This document shows positions 19,066 through 28,449 of a stretch of 64,000 bases of DNA, in pieces. Position 1 is the stretch's first letter, and every line of letters begins with the position of its first letter. Below the pieces are notes generated by a model. It was not told the origin of the DNA. It ran no database searches and was given only the letters and a program-made list of their open reading frames with translations. Made by a program: the position numbers and the translations under genes. Origin of the DNA: Halobacteriovoraceae bacterium (GTDB lineage: Bacteria; Bdellovibrionota; Bacteriovoracia; Bacteriovoracales; Bacteriovoracaceae); contig JACKAK010000005.1 in assembly GCA_020635115.1 (NCBI GenBank), forward strand, positions 124,001-188,000, read 5' to 3'.

Positions 19066-20154
19066 ATGAAATCAATATTCAAGTTAACTCAATTTTTACT
19101 GATTATTTTACTTTCTCATTCCCAAATGTATGGATATGACGGAGTTGAGTATCCAGATTGCCAACGTCACTTTGGAGAGAGAAAAATTAATTCCATGAAT
19201 GATTTTTATAGCAAGTACCCAGAGTTCAATCCACAGTATAACTCAAACTATATTTCGGATACCCTACTTTCTAAATTTTCAGTTGAAAACGTTGAACATA
19301 TTTCACTTTTATTATTGTTAAGTTTTGAGAAAAAAAATATTTTGACAATTGAAGACTTGGAAAAATGGACAGAATTAGTAATAAAACTACTTTTATCTGT
19401 TGGAGAGAGAAAAAATACACTACTTGTTCAAATTATAGGTCACTTCATATTCTACGCTGAAGAAATTTTAGGCCTAGACAAGTATAATATTTATATCAAA
19501 AAAACATATATAATGTTTTTAGATTTAGCAGACGCGCTTTTATCTAATTCTGTAAAATTTAAAACAAAATTACTAGAAGATTCTAGAAATCAGAGAATGG
19601 ATAGAATATTTGAATTCAACAAGCATTCTCCAGAATATTGGTCGATGATTTCTTTAAAGTTTTTTCTAGATAATAAATTTTTTGATCATTGGTTAGGTAA
19701 AATTATAAATCCAACACAGAACGATTATGATGAATTAAGACATATTTCACACAGTATAAACAATGTATTTTTAAATAATTTATCAGCAAAACATTTCAAA
19801 GAAAGAGTCACTCAGATTGAACTAAAGCTTATTAAATTTTACCAAAGAGACATTCACCAACAAGGTTTTAACTCCGGAAATATTCTTGGTTTACTTGAAA
19901 TATCCGATACTCATGGTAAAAAATCAAACACCATACGTAGGTTAATTGCTCAATTTCTCTACCCTCTTTATCAGCAAAATATCCAAATACCTTCTATTTC
20001 TGATATTGGAACATTATATCTTTTGAAAGATTTTCAAAAAATGCAACGCTTACATGAATCTAGCATATTTAATGGTTGGATTATGCCAACTAACCAAACT
20101 GAAGTTGAAATGAGACAAAGAATTATCAACTTTTCTATACAGAAGAATCTTTAG
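19066..20154 (+). CDS. Secreted protein of unknown function, paralogue of the gene at 13850
   Basis: This 362-residue protein has a signal peptide (MKSIFKLTQFLLIILLSHS). The mature part opens DCQRHFGERKINSM and aligns by eye along its whole length with the 340-residue product of 13850-14872, including HSPEYWSMISLKF, NPTQNDYDELRH and SGNILGLLEI. It has about 25 more C-terminal residues than the paralogue. The leader shares TTGATAC and TATAGAAC with the other copy. There is no recognisable ribosome site. Two related copies 5 kb apart with other genes between suggest duplication followed by divergence. Confidence 0.8.
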   Translation: MKSIFKLTQFLLIILLSHSQMYGYDGVEYPDCQRHFGERKINSMNDFYSKYPEFNPQYNSNYISDTLLSKFSVENVEHISLLLLLSFEKKNILTIEDLEKWTELVIKLLLSVGERKNTLLVQIIGHFIFYAEEILGLDKYNIYIKKTYIMFLDLADALLSNSVKFKTKLLEDSRNQRMDRIFEFNKHSPEYWSMISLKFFLDNKFFDHWLGKIINPTQNDYDELRHISHSINNVFLNNLSAKHFKERVTQIELKLIKFYQRDIHQQGFNSGNILGLLEISDTHGKKSNTIRRLIAQFLYPLYQQNIQIPSISDIGTLYLLKDFQKMQRLHESSIFNGWIMPTNQTEVEMRQRIINFSIQKNL

Positions 20155-20251
20155 GCTTATAACAACACACCGTATTATCCGTAATCATTTGACGTTAAAC
20201 TTTTTCAATGAAAATATATATTCATAAATAATGAATTTGCATGGAGAGCTT

Positions 20252-20617
20252 ATGAAAAAATTTTTGCCGGTTATGTTCTTAACTTTTTGTTTTCATTCAA
20301 TGGCAAGTGAAAATTTTTCTATTAAATTAACATCTTTCGGCCGAATCTCGAATAATATTCAAAATTTGTCAGCAGAAGTGTGTGGATATGTACAAGGTCC
20401 TGTCATCGGTGATTTGAGTGTAGAATTGATTGTCGATCAAGATTCAAATAGACCAGGGTATTATCATACTAAAACTGCCCGAAATGGAAAGTTTTGCGCA
20501 ATTGTTGCAACCTATGCAGGAACAGTGATGGCGAAGTTAAGAGGTATCGCTGAATCGAATTCTGTAAACCTAGATTCAGGACGTGAAATATCATCTGAAA
20601 AAATGCAGCTACGATAA
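20252..20617 (+). CDS. Small secreted protein of unknown function
   Basis: I chose the ATG at 20252 (MKKFLPVMFLTFCFHSMASE), which gives a clean signal peptide and has GGAGAG six bases upstream. A longer frame from 20231 adds seven residues and lacks a ribosome site. The product has 121 residues. The mature part (~100 residues) is strand-like with two Cys residues (VCGYVQGP and GKFCAIVA) that could form a disulphide. No family is recognised. It ends 10 bases from the convergent nuclease-like gene. Confidence 0.7.
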   Translation: MKKFLPVMFLTFCFHSMASENFSIKLTSFGRISNNIQNLSAEVCGYVQGPVIGDLSVELIVDQDSNRPGYYHTKTARNGKFCAIVATYAGTVMAKLRGIAESNSVNLDSGREISSEKMQLR

Positions 20618-20627
20618 GGTTGTATTT

Positions 20628-21716
20628 TTATAAATTTAAAACTTTATTCATATCTATTGTCACATAAATTGGAAAATGATCAGATGGATTTAAATTACGC
20701 TCATCAAAATTTGATGGAATAGGTTTTACTGTTCCATTGATATCCTTATATCTATAAATTCCTGAATCTAGAAGTATATCCTTACTTACTGCAGTTCTAT
20801 TTAAATATATCGCATCTAATTGCTGAAAACTTGTTCCTTTTCTGGAATGAAATGTATGAGTAACACGATCATGGACATTAACATCAAAAAATATATCGAA
20901 ACTATCAATGAAACCTTCATGTCGAAAAACATCAAACTCCCGGGAAGACATTACATCATTGTTAAAATCCCCCATTACAAATATCGGAATATTCTTATAT
21001 TGCCTGAAAAACTTTTTTTCGATTGCGACAGTTGTTTGAGCTTGTTTGGCCCTTAATTTTTGTGAAAGAGGATCAGATTTTTGTGACCTTTTCGATTTAA
21101 AATGTGTTCCTAAAATGGCCATATAAACTTTGTTACTATTTTGATCTTTAACTAAAAGAGTAGGTAGGTCTCTGGAAAATGTCGTTTTCATTTTTCGAGT
21201 GGGATGAAAATGTTTGGTATCTCTATGACTATGAAGTTCATAGTTAAATGGTAAATCTTTTTTTATCAAAAAACCTATTTGAATCCCCCTTGAATCGTTA
21301 CCCAAAATAACAAGTGGGAAATATGAACTATTTAAATACTGTTCGTTAAATTTTTTAATGGCACTTAAACTTTCAATTTCCTGAAAACAAATTATGTCCA
21401 TTTCTGTAGATATAATCGCATTGGCCATTTCAACTCTTTGTGATTCTTCTTTTTTCATATTTATAAAATTGTACTCTCCCTCTAAGCGCCCCTCTTCCGT
21501 AAGTCCTAAATATTCATTGAAATTAAATATATTATAACTTCCAAGAACAATTTTTTTTACTTCTTCAATTTTTTTAACGACTCCTTTATTTTTAACTTTT
21601 AAAACTGGGCCATCTCGGTACATTTCATAGTCATAATCAAGTTTGGATTCAAAATTCTCTTGGCAAGCAAAAGTACTTATAGTGAAACAAAATAAGAATA
21701 TTAAAATCTTAATCAC
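20628..21716 (-). CDS. Secreted endonuclease/exonuclease/phosphatase (EEP) family protein
   Basis: This 362-residue protein has a signal peptide (MIKILIFLFCFTISTFA). The EEP (DNase I-like) motifs occur in order: GSYNIFNFNEY, the metal-binding Glu in DIICFQEIE, GTHFKSKRS, the catalytic GDFNND, LDAIYLN and the terminal SDHFPI with Asp-His. The family hydrolyses phosphodiesters in DNA, RNA or phospholipids. An exported form could digest extracellular or prey nucleic acid, which is an inference. The start overlaps the stop of the upstream lipoprotein gene by 4 bases, so the two are translationally coupled. Confidence 0.88.
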   Translation of the reverse strand: MIKILIFLFCFTISTFACQENFESKLDYDYEMYRDGPVLKVKNKGVVKKIEEVKKIVLGSYNIFNFNEYLGLTEEGRLEGEYNFINMKKEESQRVEMANAIISTEMDIICFQEIESLSAIKKFNEQYLNSSYFPLVILGNDSRGIQIGFLIKKDLPFNYELHSHRDTKHFHPTRKMKTTFSRDLPTLLVKDQNSNKVYMAILGTHFKSKRSQKSDPLSQKLRAKQAQTTVAIEKKFFRQYKNIPIFVMGDFNNDVMSSREFDVFRHEGFIDSFDIFFDVNVHDRVTHTFHSRKGTSFQQLDAIYLNRTAVSKDILLDSGIYRYKDINGTVKPIPSNFDERNLNPSDHFPIYVTIDMNKVLNL

Positions 21717-22252
21717 TTATTGCTCTTTATAGCTTTTTCGCCAAAAATAACGCTATCAAGATATTTTAGTATATCGTCAGATACTTGCCCCCAAGATTTT
21801 TCAAGAACTTCAAATTGAGTCTCTTCACCTGCAAAGTTAAATTTTTTATGACTTGATTCAAACTTCTGGGTAGACTCTTTTACTTTTTCAGGATTTCTTT
21901 TATCTACAGATAAGATTTCAATAAGTACTAATCCATTCCAATACATATTTTTCTGAGTACCATCAAACTCCTTTATATTCATCTGAATATATAGTCCCTT
22001 TTCTGGTATATCCTCTGCTTCAACCCATTGTAATGACTGTTTGTATTTTAAGTTGAGAGATAATCGTATTCCTGTAAAAAGCTGTTCTTGATTTTCTTGA
22101 TTTTTCCTTTCATCATTCAGAAAAAACTTTATTTTGTCTGTCAAAACGGGTCTTTCAACCGCGTCATCAGAAAAAACAGGTGTAAATTTTCTGGTAGAAG
22201 AACATGATGGAAGAAGAAATATGAATAAAATAAAAATCTTAGATAAATGCAT
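21713..22252 (-). CDS. Predicted lipoprotein of unknown function
   Basis: I chose the ATG at 22252-22250, preceded by AAAGGAA, which gives MHLSKIFILFIFLLPSCSS with lipobox LPSC. The frame runs 10 codons further up but those residues are polar and would precede the signal. The mature part (~160 residues) is mixed alpha/beta with no motif I recognise. It overlaps the secreted EEP-family gene by 4 bases (ATGA type), so both are probably made together and may work at the envelope. The function is unknown. Confidence 0.75.
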   Translation of the reverse strand: MHLSKIFILFIFLLPSCSSTRKFTPVFSDDAVERPVLTDKIKFFLNDERKNQENQEQLFTGIRLSLNLKYKQSLQWVEAEDIPEKGLYIQMNIKEFDGTQKNMYWNGLVLIEILSVDKRNPEKVKESTQKFESSHKKFNFAGEETQFEVLEKSWGQVSDDILKYLDSVIFGEKAIKSNK

Positions 22253-22359
22253 ACTATTCCTTTTATTGGTTTTTTGACTCAAACTAAAATTTTAAGTCGC
22301 AATTACTTTAAATAGTCTTCATTATCATGTAAATAGACTTTCTATGTAAGGATTACTCT

Positions 22360-23667
22360 ATGCAAATTTTTAATACTTTTATCACCTTTCTTTTAGTTTC
22401 AATCAAACTTTTAGCTGTTGAAATAGATTCAGATAAACGTATCAATATTCGTCAAAATATTACGCAATGTGCATCATATTTAATTCCTAAAGAAAGCTCC
22501 CCTACAGATTCGGTAGGTATTCAACTCCATAAGGATAATATTCAATTACTTAGGTCCAGTATTAGAGAAATAAGAGAAAAAGGACAAGTTTCCCTTTTTG
22601 AAAATGCAACAATATATATTACTGGCGTGAATATGGGACACGCTCAATCCAGATTGGAAGAATATAAACAAATTTTAGAAGAAGAAGGAATAGATTCAAA
22701 TCTACCTCACTACAAATTACTCACTATACCAGAACTGCAAATGGAAAATTTTAACAAACTCAACGAGGAATTAGCGAAAATAAGAGACACGATTTCACAA
22801 GTTGATCCCAAAGTTCTACTCAATTTACTTAACGACTTCTCCAAATACTCTTGGGAGAGAATCAAATATTTTGCTCCTAGTATAGAGCGCGATTATCAAA
22901 AACCGACAAAGGGTGAAGTCTCCACGGGATTAACCACAAATGCGCTCATTGAAATGGCCTCAATTAAGTGGTTGGTTGAAAATAACAATCCTTTCGATGC
23001 GGCCCTAACGCTTGTAGGACACGTTGGATTTCTCTCATTTTTGACAATATATCAAAGAAGTACCCAAAACTGGCTAGAACGTTCTCAAAGTAATATTGAA
23101 GGTTTTACAAAGCAATCCCTTATTGGTCTGGCCTTTATTGCAAACTACAATATCTTTCAAAATGCTAGTGCAATTTCAAATTTTTATACTGAATTTGGTT
23201 TAAGTGGCCTCCTTCAGCAATTGCCCTCTGAAATAGCAACCTTTGCAGCGACTCAAGGTCTTACTTTTACACTTCAAACTCTCTTTTATTATATTTCAAT
23301 GACAAAAGGGATTAGAAAGTGGGTAACCCTCCAACAGGGTGAGGAGCGAACTTTGAAGGCCAGGGCATATTCAAATATCATAGCTCTGCCTTTCCTTGCA
23401 CTTGATGCACTCTTCTTAGCTCAGGCAGCTTCTCCACATAGTCCAGTCATTGAATCTCTCTCCTATGGAGTCTTGCAACTTAACCAAGGTCATCTGCTTT
23501 TATCAGGTCTGATTTTGGCCTCGAGTATTTTAGTGGCAATTAAACCTACGATTCTGAATCCTGCAATTGATATTATTGATTGGTTTATACAATATCTAAG
23601 AAAATTTAGAGAATTTCTCATAAGAGCAACCCAAAAAGTTTCTCATAAAATTCGACATACCAAATAG
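22360..23667 (+). CDS. Membrane protein of unknown function with N-terminal signal
   Basis: This 435-residue protein has an N-terminal signal (MQIFNTFITFLLVSIKLLA). A polar helical region (about residues 20-200) follows, then several hydrophobic stretches between about 205 and 400 (for example ALTLVGHVGFLSFLTIY and HLLLSGLILASSILVAI), and a basic tail (KVSHKIRHTK). AAGGA lies 9 bases before the ATG. No known family is recognised. The polar N-terminal part probably faces the periplasm. Its neighbours are unrelated secreted proteins. Confidence 0.7.
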   Translation: MQIFNTFITFLLVSIKLLAVEIDSDKRINIRQNITQCASYLIPKESSPTDSVGIQLHKDNIQLLRSSIREIREKGQVSLFENATIYITGVNMGHAQSRLEEYKQILEEEGIDSNLPHYKLLTIPELQMENFNKLNEELAKIRDTISQVDPKVLLNLLNDFSKYSWERIKYFAPSIERDYQKPTKGEVSTGLTTNALIEMASIKWLVENNNPFDAALTLVGHVGFLSFLTIYQRSTQNWLERSQSNIEGFTKQSLIGLAFIANYNIFQNASAISNFYTEFGLSGLLQQLPSEIATFAATQGLTFTLQTLFYYISMTKGIRKWVTLQQGEERTLKARAYSNIIALPFLALDALFLAQAASPHSPVIESLSYGVLQLNQGHLLLSGLILASSILVAIKPTILNPAIDIIDWFIQYLRKFREFLIRATQKVSHKIRHTK

Positions 23668-23858
23668 TTACATAATATTAATAAATAACTTTAAATTCAT
23701 GACATTCTAAAATTTCAATAATTTCAACTTTTTTGTTAGAGAGGCCATTTGCTGTCTGATATTTTATCAATTTTTTTCGAATAATATAAAAAATTCAAGC
23801 ATTCTTTCGTGCGCTCATAATTTGTTATAAAATTAAATGAATAAAAAGAATTGATTTT

Positions 23859-25382
23859 ATGAAAACATTATTTATTTCGATGATTTTATTTTTTTATGTC
23901 CCATCAATTTGGGCCATTCCCCAAATTGAGAATTGTATAGATTTTTTCTTACCGCTTAGTGAAAAAGATAAAGCAAGTTGGAAATTCTCAAAAGATCTCC
24001 TTCCTCCTCAAAACTTATTAGGAAATGAATATTTGATGAGCTTCCATGGTTCTGTTCCTCAAAATCAAAAAGGTGTATTAAAAAAATTTAGGAAACTTTT
24101 CAATTTGAGTCAAACGATCTTAAGCATGGGCGGTGTTTATTCACTAGCACTTGCTGATTTTACAATTGAAAATTTATATTTAGAAACTTCTCTATTAGAC
24201 AACGATCACATCTATGACAATGTTGAAAATATCAGAAACCTATATTCAATTTTGGTGAGAAAATATCTTGAAATGAGTACAGGATTAAAACTTGATGATA
24301 TGGACAGCAATTATGAAATGAATATTTTACCATTAGAGAAGTCAAAACATCCATTAAGCAAAATTTCAAATGCACTACAAAAGCAACAATCTTCATCTAA
24401 ACAAAAAGTTAAAATGAATATACCTCTATCGGTTGGTTTTTATAACCAAGAAACGAACACAATTCTCTACAATCCACTGACTGGAATACATGGGGAATCT
24501 GAAATACCAGCACATGAAATTTTTCATCTTCAGCAAGAACAAGTAAGAAAATTAAATTCAAATAAAGACTATCAAATACATAAGGGACCAAGAGGAGTTT
24601 GGCCAAAGCACCGAATCGTTTTGAGTCCGTCTACAGTCTTTCTTAATGAGTTTAGAAATAAGATGAAATTACATATTGAAGCAAATCGTTTTATAGAATC
24701 CCTTGATGAATTGATTGAGAATTTTACTTCTAGTTCAATTAATTTGATCTCAAATGCTTTATCTAGGAATGATTTAAATATTCAAGAGAAAATAAAAAAC
24801 TTATTAAATTTAAAAAATGATATAAAATCAGAAATTGCGCCTAAATTTGAAGATGTCATATCAGCGAAGCAGGCAATCGAAGACTTAAGGAAAGAACATT
24901 TTAATAGAGTTGTAATTCAGTCTGAAAAAAATCTTAAGCTCTATCAAAATCAAATGAATGGATATTTCATTGAAGAAATTGGGGCATATATAAAAAATGC
25001 CTTGTATCATCTTCACTTATTTGATGACTTGTCTAGAAGTACAATTTTGAATAGAAAAATATTAATTTTTAAAATCGAAGTCTATTTATACATTTCTCGA
25101 TATTTTTTAAATTATGCGCTTGAAGAGTATATTATATTACTAAGAAAAATAGAGAAGCAGAGAATTGAAGATCCCAATATATTATTAGATCCCACAAATC
25201 TCAATGCCAGTTCCACTCAAATTGATCTGAAAAATTTTGAGGCAAATAAGCAGGTTGATTTACAAACTATAGAACAAGAACTTCATATTGGTCTAAAATG
25301 GTTAAATGAATATGATAACTATCTTGATCAACTTGATCAAGCTGTTGAGAAACGAAAAAATCTTTACCTTGCTCCTCAGTAA
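23859..25382 (+). CDS. Secreted protein with HExxH motif, possible metallopeptidase
   Basis: This 507-residue protein has a signal peptide (MKTLFISMILFFYVPSIWA). Around residues 212-224 it carries GESEIPAHEIFHLQQEQ, which fits the zincin HExxH motif with a preceding hydrophobic and small residue context. A third zinc ligand cannot be assigned with confidence: an HKGPRGVWPKH segment follows about 25 residues later. The C-terminal half is alpha-helical and charged. It may be a secreted peptidase; the alternative is a structural protein in which the motif is coincidental. Spacing to the hydrolase gene downstream is about 75 bases. Confidence 0.6.
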   Translation: MKTLFISMILFFYVPSIWAIPQIENCIDFFLPLSEKDKASWKFSKDLLPPQNLLGNEYLMSFHGSVPQNQKGVLKKFRKLFNLSQTILSMGGVYSLALADFTIENLYLETSLLDNDHIYDNVENIRNLYSILVRKYLEMSTGLKLDDMDSNYEMNILPLEKSKHPLSKISNALQKQQSSSKQKVKMNIPLSVGFYNQETNTILYNPLTGIHGESEIPAHEIFHLQQEQVRKLNSNKDYQIHKGPRGVWPKHRIVLSPSTVFLNEFRNKMKLHIEANRFIESLDELIENFTSSSINLISNALSRNDLNIQEKIKNLLNLKNDIKSEIAPKFEDVISAKQAIEDLRKEHFNRVVIQSEKNLKLYQNQMNGYFIEEIGAYIKNALYHLHLFDDLSRSTILNRKILIFKIEVYLYISRYFLNYALEEYIILLRKIEKQRIEDPNILLDPTNLNASSTQIDLKNFEANKQVDLQTIEQELHIGLKWLNEYDNYLDQLDQAVEKRKNLYLAPQ

Positions 25383-25458
25383 TTAATAATTTTTCTTTTA
25401 TATATTGTGGATTTTATTTTACAGCACTACAATATAATCAAAAAATATAAGGATATAT

Positions 25459-26187
25459 ATGAATTATTTTATCTTACTTTTTATCTCTTTTTCTGTTTAT
25501 TCACAAAGTGTAACCTATAAAGATTCGGGAATTGATTATGAAGGTTACTACCTAAATGCTGGTAAAAATTCTCCAACCATTTTTATCATTCACGATTGGG
25601 ATGGCCTTACTGATTATGAGATCAAAAGGTCACAAATGCTTAAGAACCTTGGATACTCAGTTTTTGCCATAGATCTTTTTGGGAAAGGTATACGTCCAAC
25701 TAAACTTGAAGACAAAAAACAACATACGGCAGAACTCTATAAAGACAGAAATAAAATGCGCTCAATAATGAATGCTGCACTAAGCAAAGCAAATGAATTG
25801 GGACTCAATACTAAAAAAGCACTTTCTATAGGATATTGTTTTGGTGGCGCTGCTGTCTTAGAATGGGCCAGATCCGGAGTAAACTTACTTGCACATATTA
25901 CCTTTCATGGAGGATTAAGTACTCCTCCTGGCCAGGATTATTCGCATACAAAAGGTGAAGTTATTGTCTACCATGGGCAAGCAGATAAAGTCGTTTCGAT
26001 GGAAGAATACACAAATCTGAAAAAGGAATTAGAGAAAAATAAGATTATAAATCAATTTTATCTTTATCCAGGGGCAGATCATGCATTTACTGTTTACGGT
26101 GGAAAAAATTATCAGAAAGTTGCCGATGAACAATCCTGGAAATCATTCGTAACTTTTTTAAATCAAAAATTTGTTGCCACGAAATAA
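25459..26187 (+). CDS. Exported dienelactone hydrolase-family alpha/beta hydrolase
   Basis: This 242-residue protein has a short signal (MNYFILLFISFSVYSQS). The fold shows the family landmarks: an oxyanion region IIHDWDGLTDYE, the nucleophile elbow GYCFGG with Cys, the acid in HGQADKVV and the His in GADHAFTVYGG. The Cys-Asp-His triad is that of dienelactone hydrolases rather than serine esterases. The substrate in the periplasm is unknown. AAGGA precedes the start. It lies upstream of a two-component pair but is not obviously linked to it. Confidence 0.88.
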   Translation: MNYFILLFISFSVYSQSVTYKDSGIDYEGYYLNAGKNSPTIFIIHDWDGLTDYEIKRSQMLKNLGYSVFAIDLFGKGIRPTKLEDKKQHTAELYKDRNKMRSIMNAALSKANELGLNTKKALSIGYCFGGAAVLEWARSGVNLLAHITFHGGLSTPPGQDYSHTKGEVIVYHGQADKVVSMEEYTNLKKELEKNKIINQFYLYPGADHAFTVYGGKNYQKVADEQSWKSFVTFLNQKFVATK

Positions 26188-26356
26188 ACATTATCAACTT
26201 TCGAACCTTTTTATAATTAAATTATTACTTATCTTAGTATTTCTATCGGTTGTTATCCTAATTATTCGCCCTTGTGCCAAGTTAAAACGGAAGTTAATCT
26301 TAAAAAGAATAGAAAAAGGAAATTCTCATGAAAAACCTACTCTTAGTCGAAGATGA
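26171..26356 (+). CDS. Possible small single-span membrane protein (weak)
   Basis: Between the hydrolase and the response regulator, a frame with a TTG start at 26171 encodes about 61 residues: a hydrophobic segment (LLLILVFLSVVILII) followed by a basic stretch. It overlaps both neighbours and has no ATG and no ribosome site. The hydrophobic-then-basic pattern is the only support. It may be non-coding. Confidence 0.2.
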   Translation: MLPRNKHYQLSNLFIIKLLLILVFLSVVILIIRPCAKLKRKLILKRIEKGNSHEKPTLSRR

Positions 26357-27002
26357 TCCGATTTTAGGTAAAGCAATTTTTACAGCACTTGAATTAGAAG
26401 GAAACAATATTATATGGGCCATCAATCTAGAACAAGGACGTGGATATTTGTCACAGAAAACTTTTGATCTGGCCCTACTTGATGTGGGTTTACCAGATGG
26501 AAATGGTATTGATTTCTGTGGTGAGGTAAAAGAAAAATTTCCTCACTTACCTATCATTATGCTCACAGCGGTTGTAGATGAAGACTCTGTCGTTAAAGCT
26601 TTAGAAATAGGAGCAAACGATTATATTCGAAAACCATTTGGAAACAAGGAACTCATTGCAAGAATCAATGCCACTTTAAAGGTGACTGATACAAATCCTA
26701 CCCAAGTTGAGTATCAAGGTTTGAAAGTTGACTTAGAAAAAAGAAAAGTCTTTTACAGAGGTGAGGAAATTTCATTTCCTCGAAGGCAAATTGATGTCCT
26801 GTATTTCATAATGGCCAATAGTGAGAAAGTTATCACGCGTGAGTCCCTTATAAATTATCTTGATAAAGATAGCGAAATCGTCGACCGAACAATTGACTCT
26901 CATATTAGTCAAATTCGAAAGAATCTAAAAAAATGTAATATTTCAAGTATTGAACTTAATTCAGTTTATGGCGTAGGATACAGACTTGAAAAAGCTGCTT
27001 GA
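26328..27002 (+). CDS. OmpR-family response regulator
   Basis: This 224-residue regulator has a receiver domain (about 1-115) with the acidic pair EDD, the phosphoacceptor Asp in LLDVGLPDG, the Thr in IMLTA and the Lys in IRKPF. A winged-helix DNA-binding domain follows (about 125-222) with RRQIDVLYFIM and VDRTIDSHISQIRKNL. AAAAAGGAA lies before the ATG. The following histidine kinase gene overlaps its end by 17 bases, so the two form a cognate pair. The targets are unknown. Confidence 0.92.
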   Translation: MKNLLLVEDDPILGKAIFTALELEGNNIIWAINLEQGRGYLSQKTFDLALLDVGLPDGNGIDFCGEVKEKFPHLPIIMLTAVVDEDSVVKALEIGANDYIRKPFGNKELIARINATLKVTDTNPTQVEYQGLKVDLEKRKVFYRGEEISFPRRQIDVLYFIMANSEKVITRESLINYLDKDSEIVDRTIDSHISQIRKNLKKCNISSIELNSVYGVGYRLEKAA

Positions 27003-28449
27003 ACAATTTCTACTCTTTCGAGTGTTTGTCTTCACTGGAGGAATAACTCTGGTTCTTTCTCTTTTAGTATTTCTTGGTTTCGATTATTTTCAAGAATATC
27101 AACAAGAGCAAAAGTTTAAAAACTCAGTACAGAGCTTTGTGAGAACTCTGAATCAAGTGAAACTAAACAATAACATTAGTTACGCTGAATCAATTCATCA
27201 AATAGCTTTTTTAAAGATAGAAGATATCCCTTTTGAAAAATTTCTTTTCACACAACAAAAAAAAGTGATCTTCCCTTATAAAGGTGCAAAGATTGAAGGC
27301 GACCTACAGTCTGTCAAATTACCAAATAAACTCTATAAAGCTGAAGTTTTTTCAAATAGGCCAAGGCAATATATTATAAAAATTAGTTCAGATTATTATT
27401 TAATGGCCCGTTTTGGCCCTCCAATGCATCATAGAGGTCCCCCTCCCCCTCCAAGAAATCATTTTGCAAGAGAAGATAGACCAATGGGGCCCCCGCCTCC
27501 TGAGGATAGAGGACCAAATGGGCCCTTTAAATATATTTTTCCTATAATCATTTGCGTTTTAATAAGTATTATATTGTCATTTATCCATGTGTTATATCTT
27601 TTTAGAAAAAAAGCAAAAGAAGCAGACAATGTTTTAACTCTACTTCACTCTGGGGATTTAAAAGCTCGATTTAAAACTTCTAAATCAGACGAAGTTGGGA
27701 AAATGATGCTCAAATTTAATGAAATGGCCGATGAAATCGAGTCCCTGGTTGAAAAAGTAAAAGAAACCGAGGCCTCAAGAAGATTATTATTGCAAGAGTT
27801 GGCACATGATCTAAGAACACCGATTGCATCATTGCGATCCTTTTTAGAAACCTTGGTTGATAAATTTAAAATTCTACCACAACAAAAAATTGAAGAATTT
27901 TTAAATTTGTCTCTTAAAGAAACCGGTTATTTTAATAGACTTGTGGAAGATTTACTCTTTCTTTCCGGAGTAAATGATCCAAAGTATAAAAATTCATTTT
28001 GTTCAACTTCATTGAATGAACTTCTATCTGAAGAAGTAAATACTTTATCCTTTGAAGAGATTAAAGTTGAGTTAGACTTACCAAACCAATTAAATGTACG
28101 TGGAGATCGTCACCTTCTTAAAAGGTTATTAAGAAATGGTATTACAAATGCAATTTCATTTGCAGCATCTAAAGTTAAGATTGGGATAGAAGATCAAAAT
28201 CAAAATTTTATCTCTTTATATATTGAAGATGATGGGCCAGGAATAAATGAAGAAGAAGTCAGCTCCTTTGGACATAAAAAGTATTCCCGAAAATTTGATG
28301 AATTCGACAAGGGTAGAATTTCCATTGGGCTTGGATCAGTCATTATGGCAAAAATCTCTGAACTTCATGGTGGACATATATTCATCAGAAATAGTTATGA
28401 AAAGGATGTCGTTGTAGGAGCAAAATTAGTTATTACGATTAAAAGCTAA
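26986..28449 (+). CDS. Sensor histidine kinase, partner of the OmpR-family regulator
   Basis: This 487-residue kinase probably starts at TTG 26986, inside the regulator gene (TAGGAT lies upstream). Its parts are a first membrane helix (~12-30), a periplasmic part ending in a Pro/His-rich block (MHHRGPPPPPRNHFA and MGPPPPEDRGP), a second helix (~185-205), a HAMP linker, the H-box ELAHDLRTPI with the phosphorylated His, and an ATPase domain with YIEDDGPGIN and GLGSVIMAKI. The Pro/His tract next to the second helix is unusual and might sense metal or envelope stress; that is a guess. It is convergent with a TPR gene and overlaps it by 24 bases. Confidence 0.88.
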   Translation: MKKLLEQFLLFRVFVFTGGITLVLSLLVFLGFDYFQEYQQEQKFKNSVQSFVRTLNQVKLNNNISYAESIHQIAFLKIEDIPFEKFLFTQQKKVIFPYKGAKIEGDLQSVKLPNKLYKAEVFSNRPRQYIIKISSDYYLMARFGPPMHHRGPPPPPRNHFAREDRPMGPPPPEDRGPNGPFKYIFPIIICVLISIILSFIHVLYLFRKKAKEADNVLTLLHSGDLKARFKTSKSDEVGKMMLKFNEMADEIESLVEKVKETEASRRLLLQELAHDLRTPIASLRSFLETLVDKFKILPQQKIEEFLNLSLKETGYFNRLVEDLLFLSGVNDPKYKNSFCSTSLNELLSEEVNTLSFEEIKVELDLPNQLNVRGDRHLLKRLLRNGITNAISFAASKVKIGIEDQNQNFISLYIEDDGPGINEEEVSSFGHKKYSRKFDEFDKGRISIGLGSVIMAKISELHGGHIFIRNSYEKDVVVGAKLVITIKS

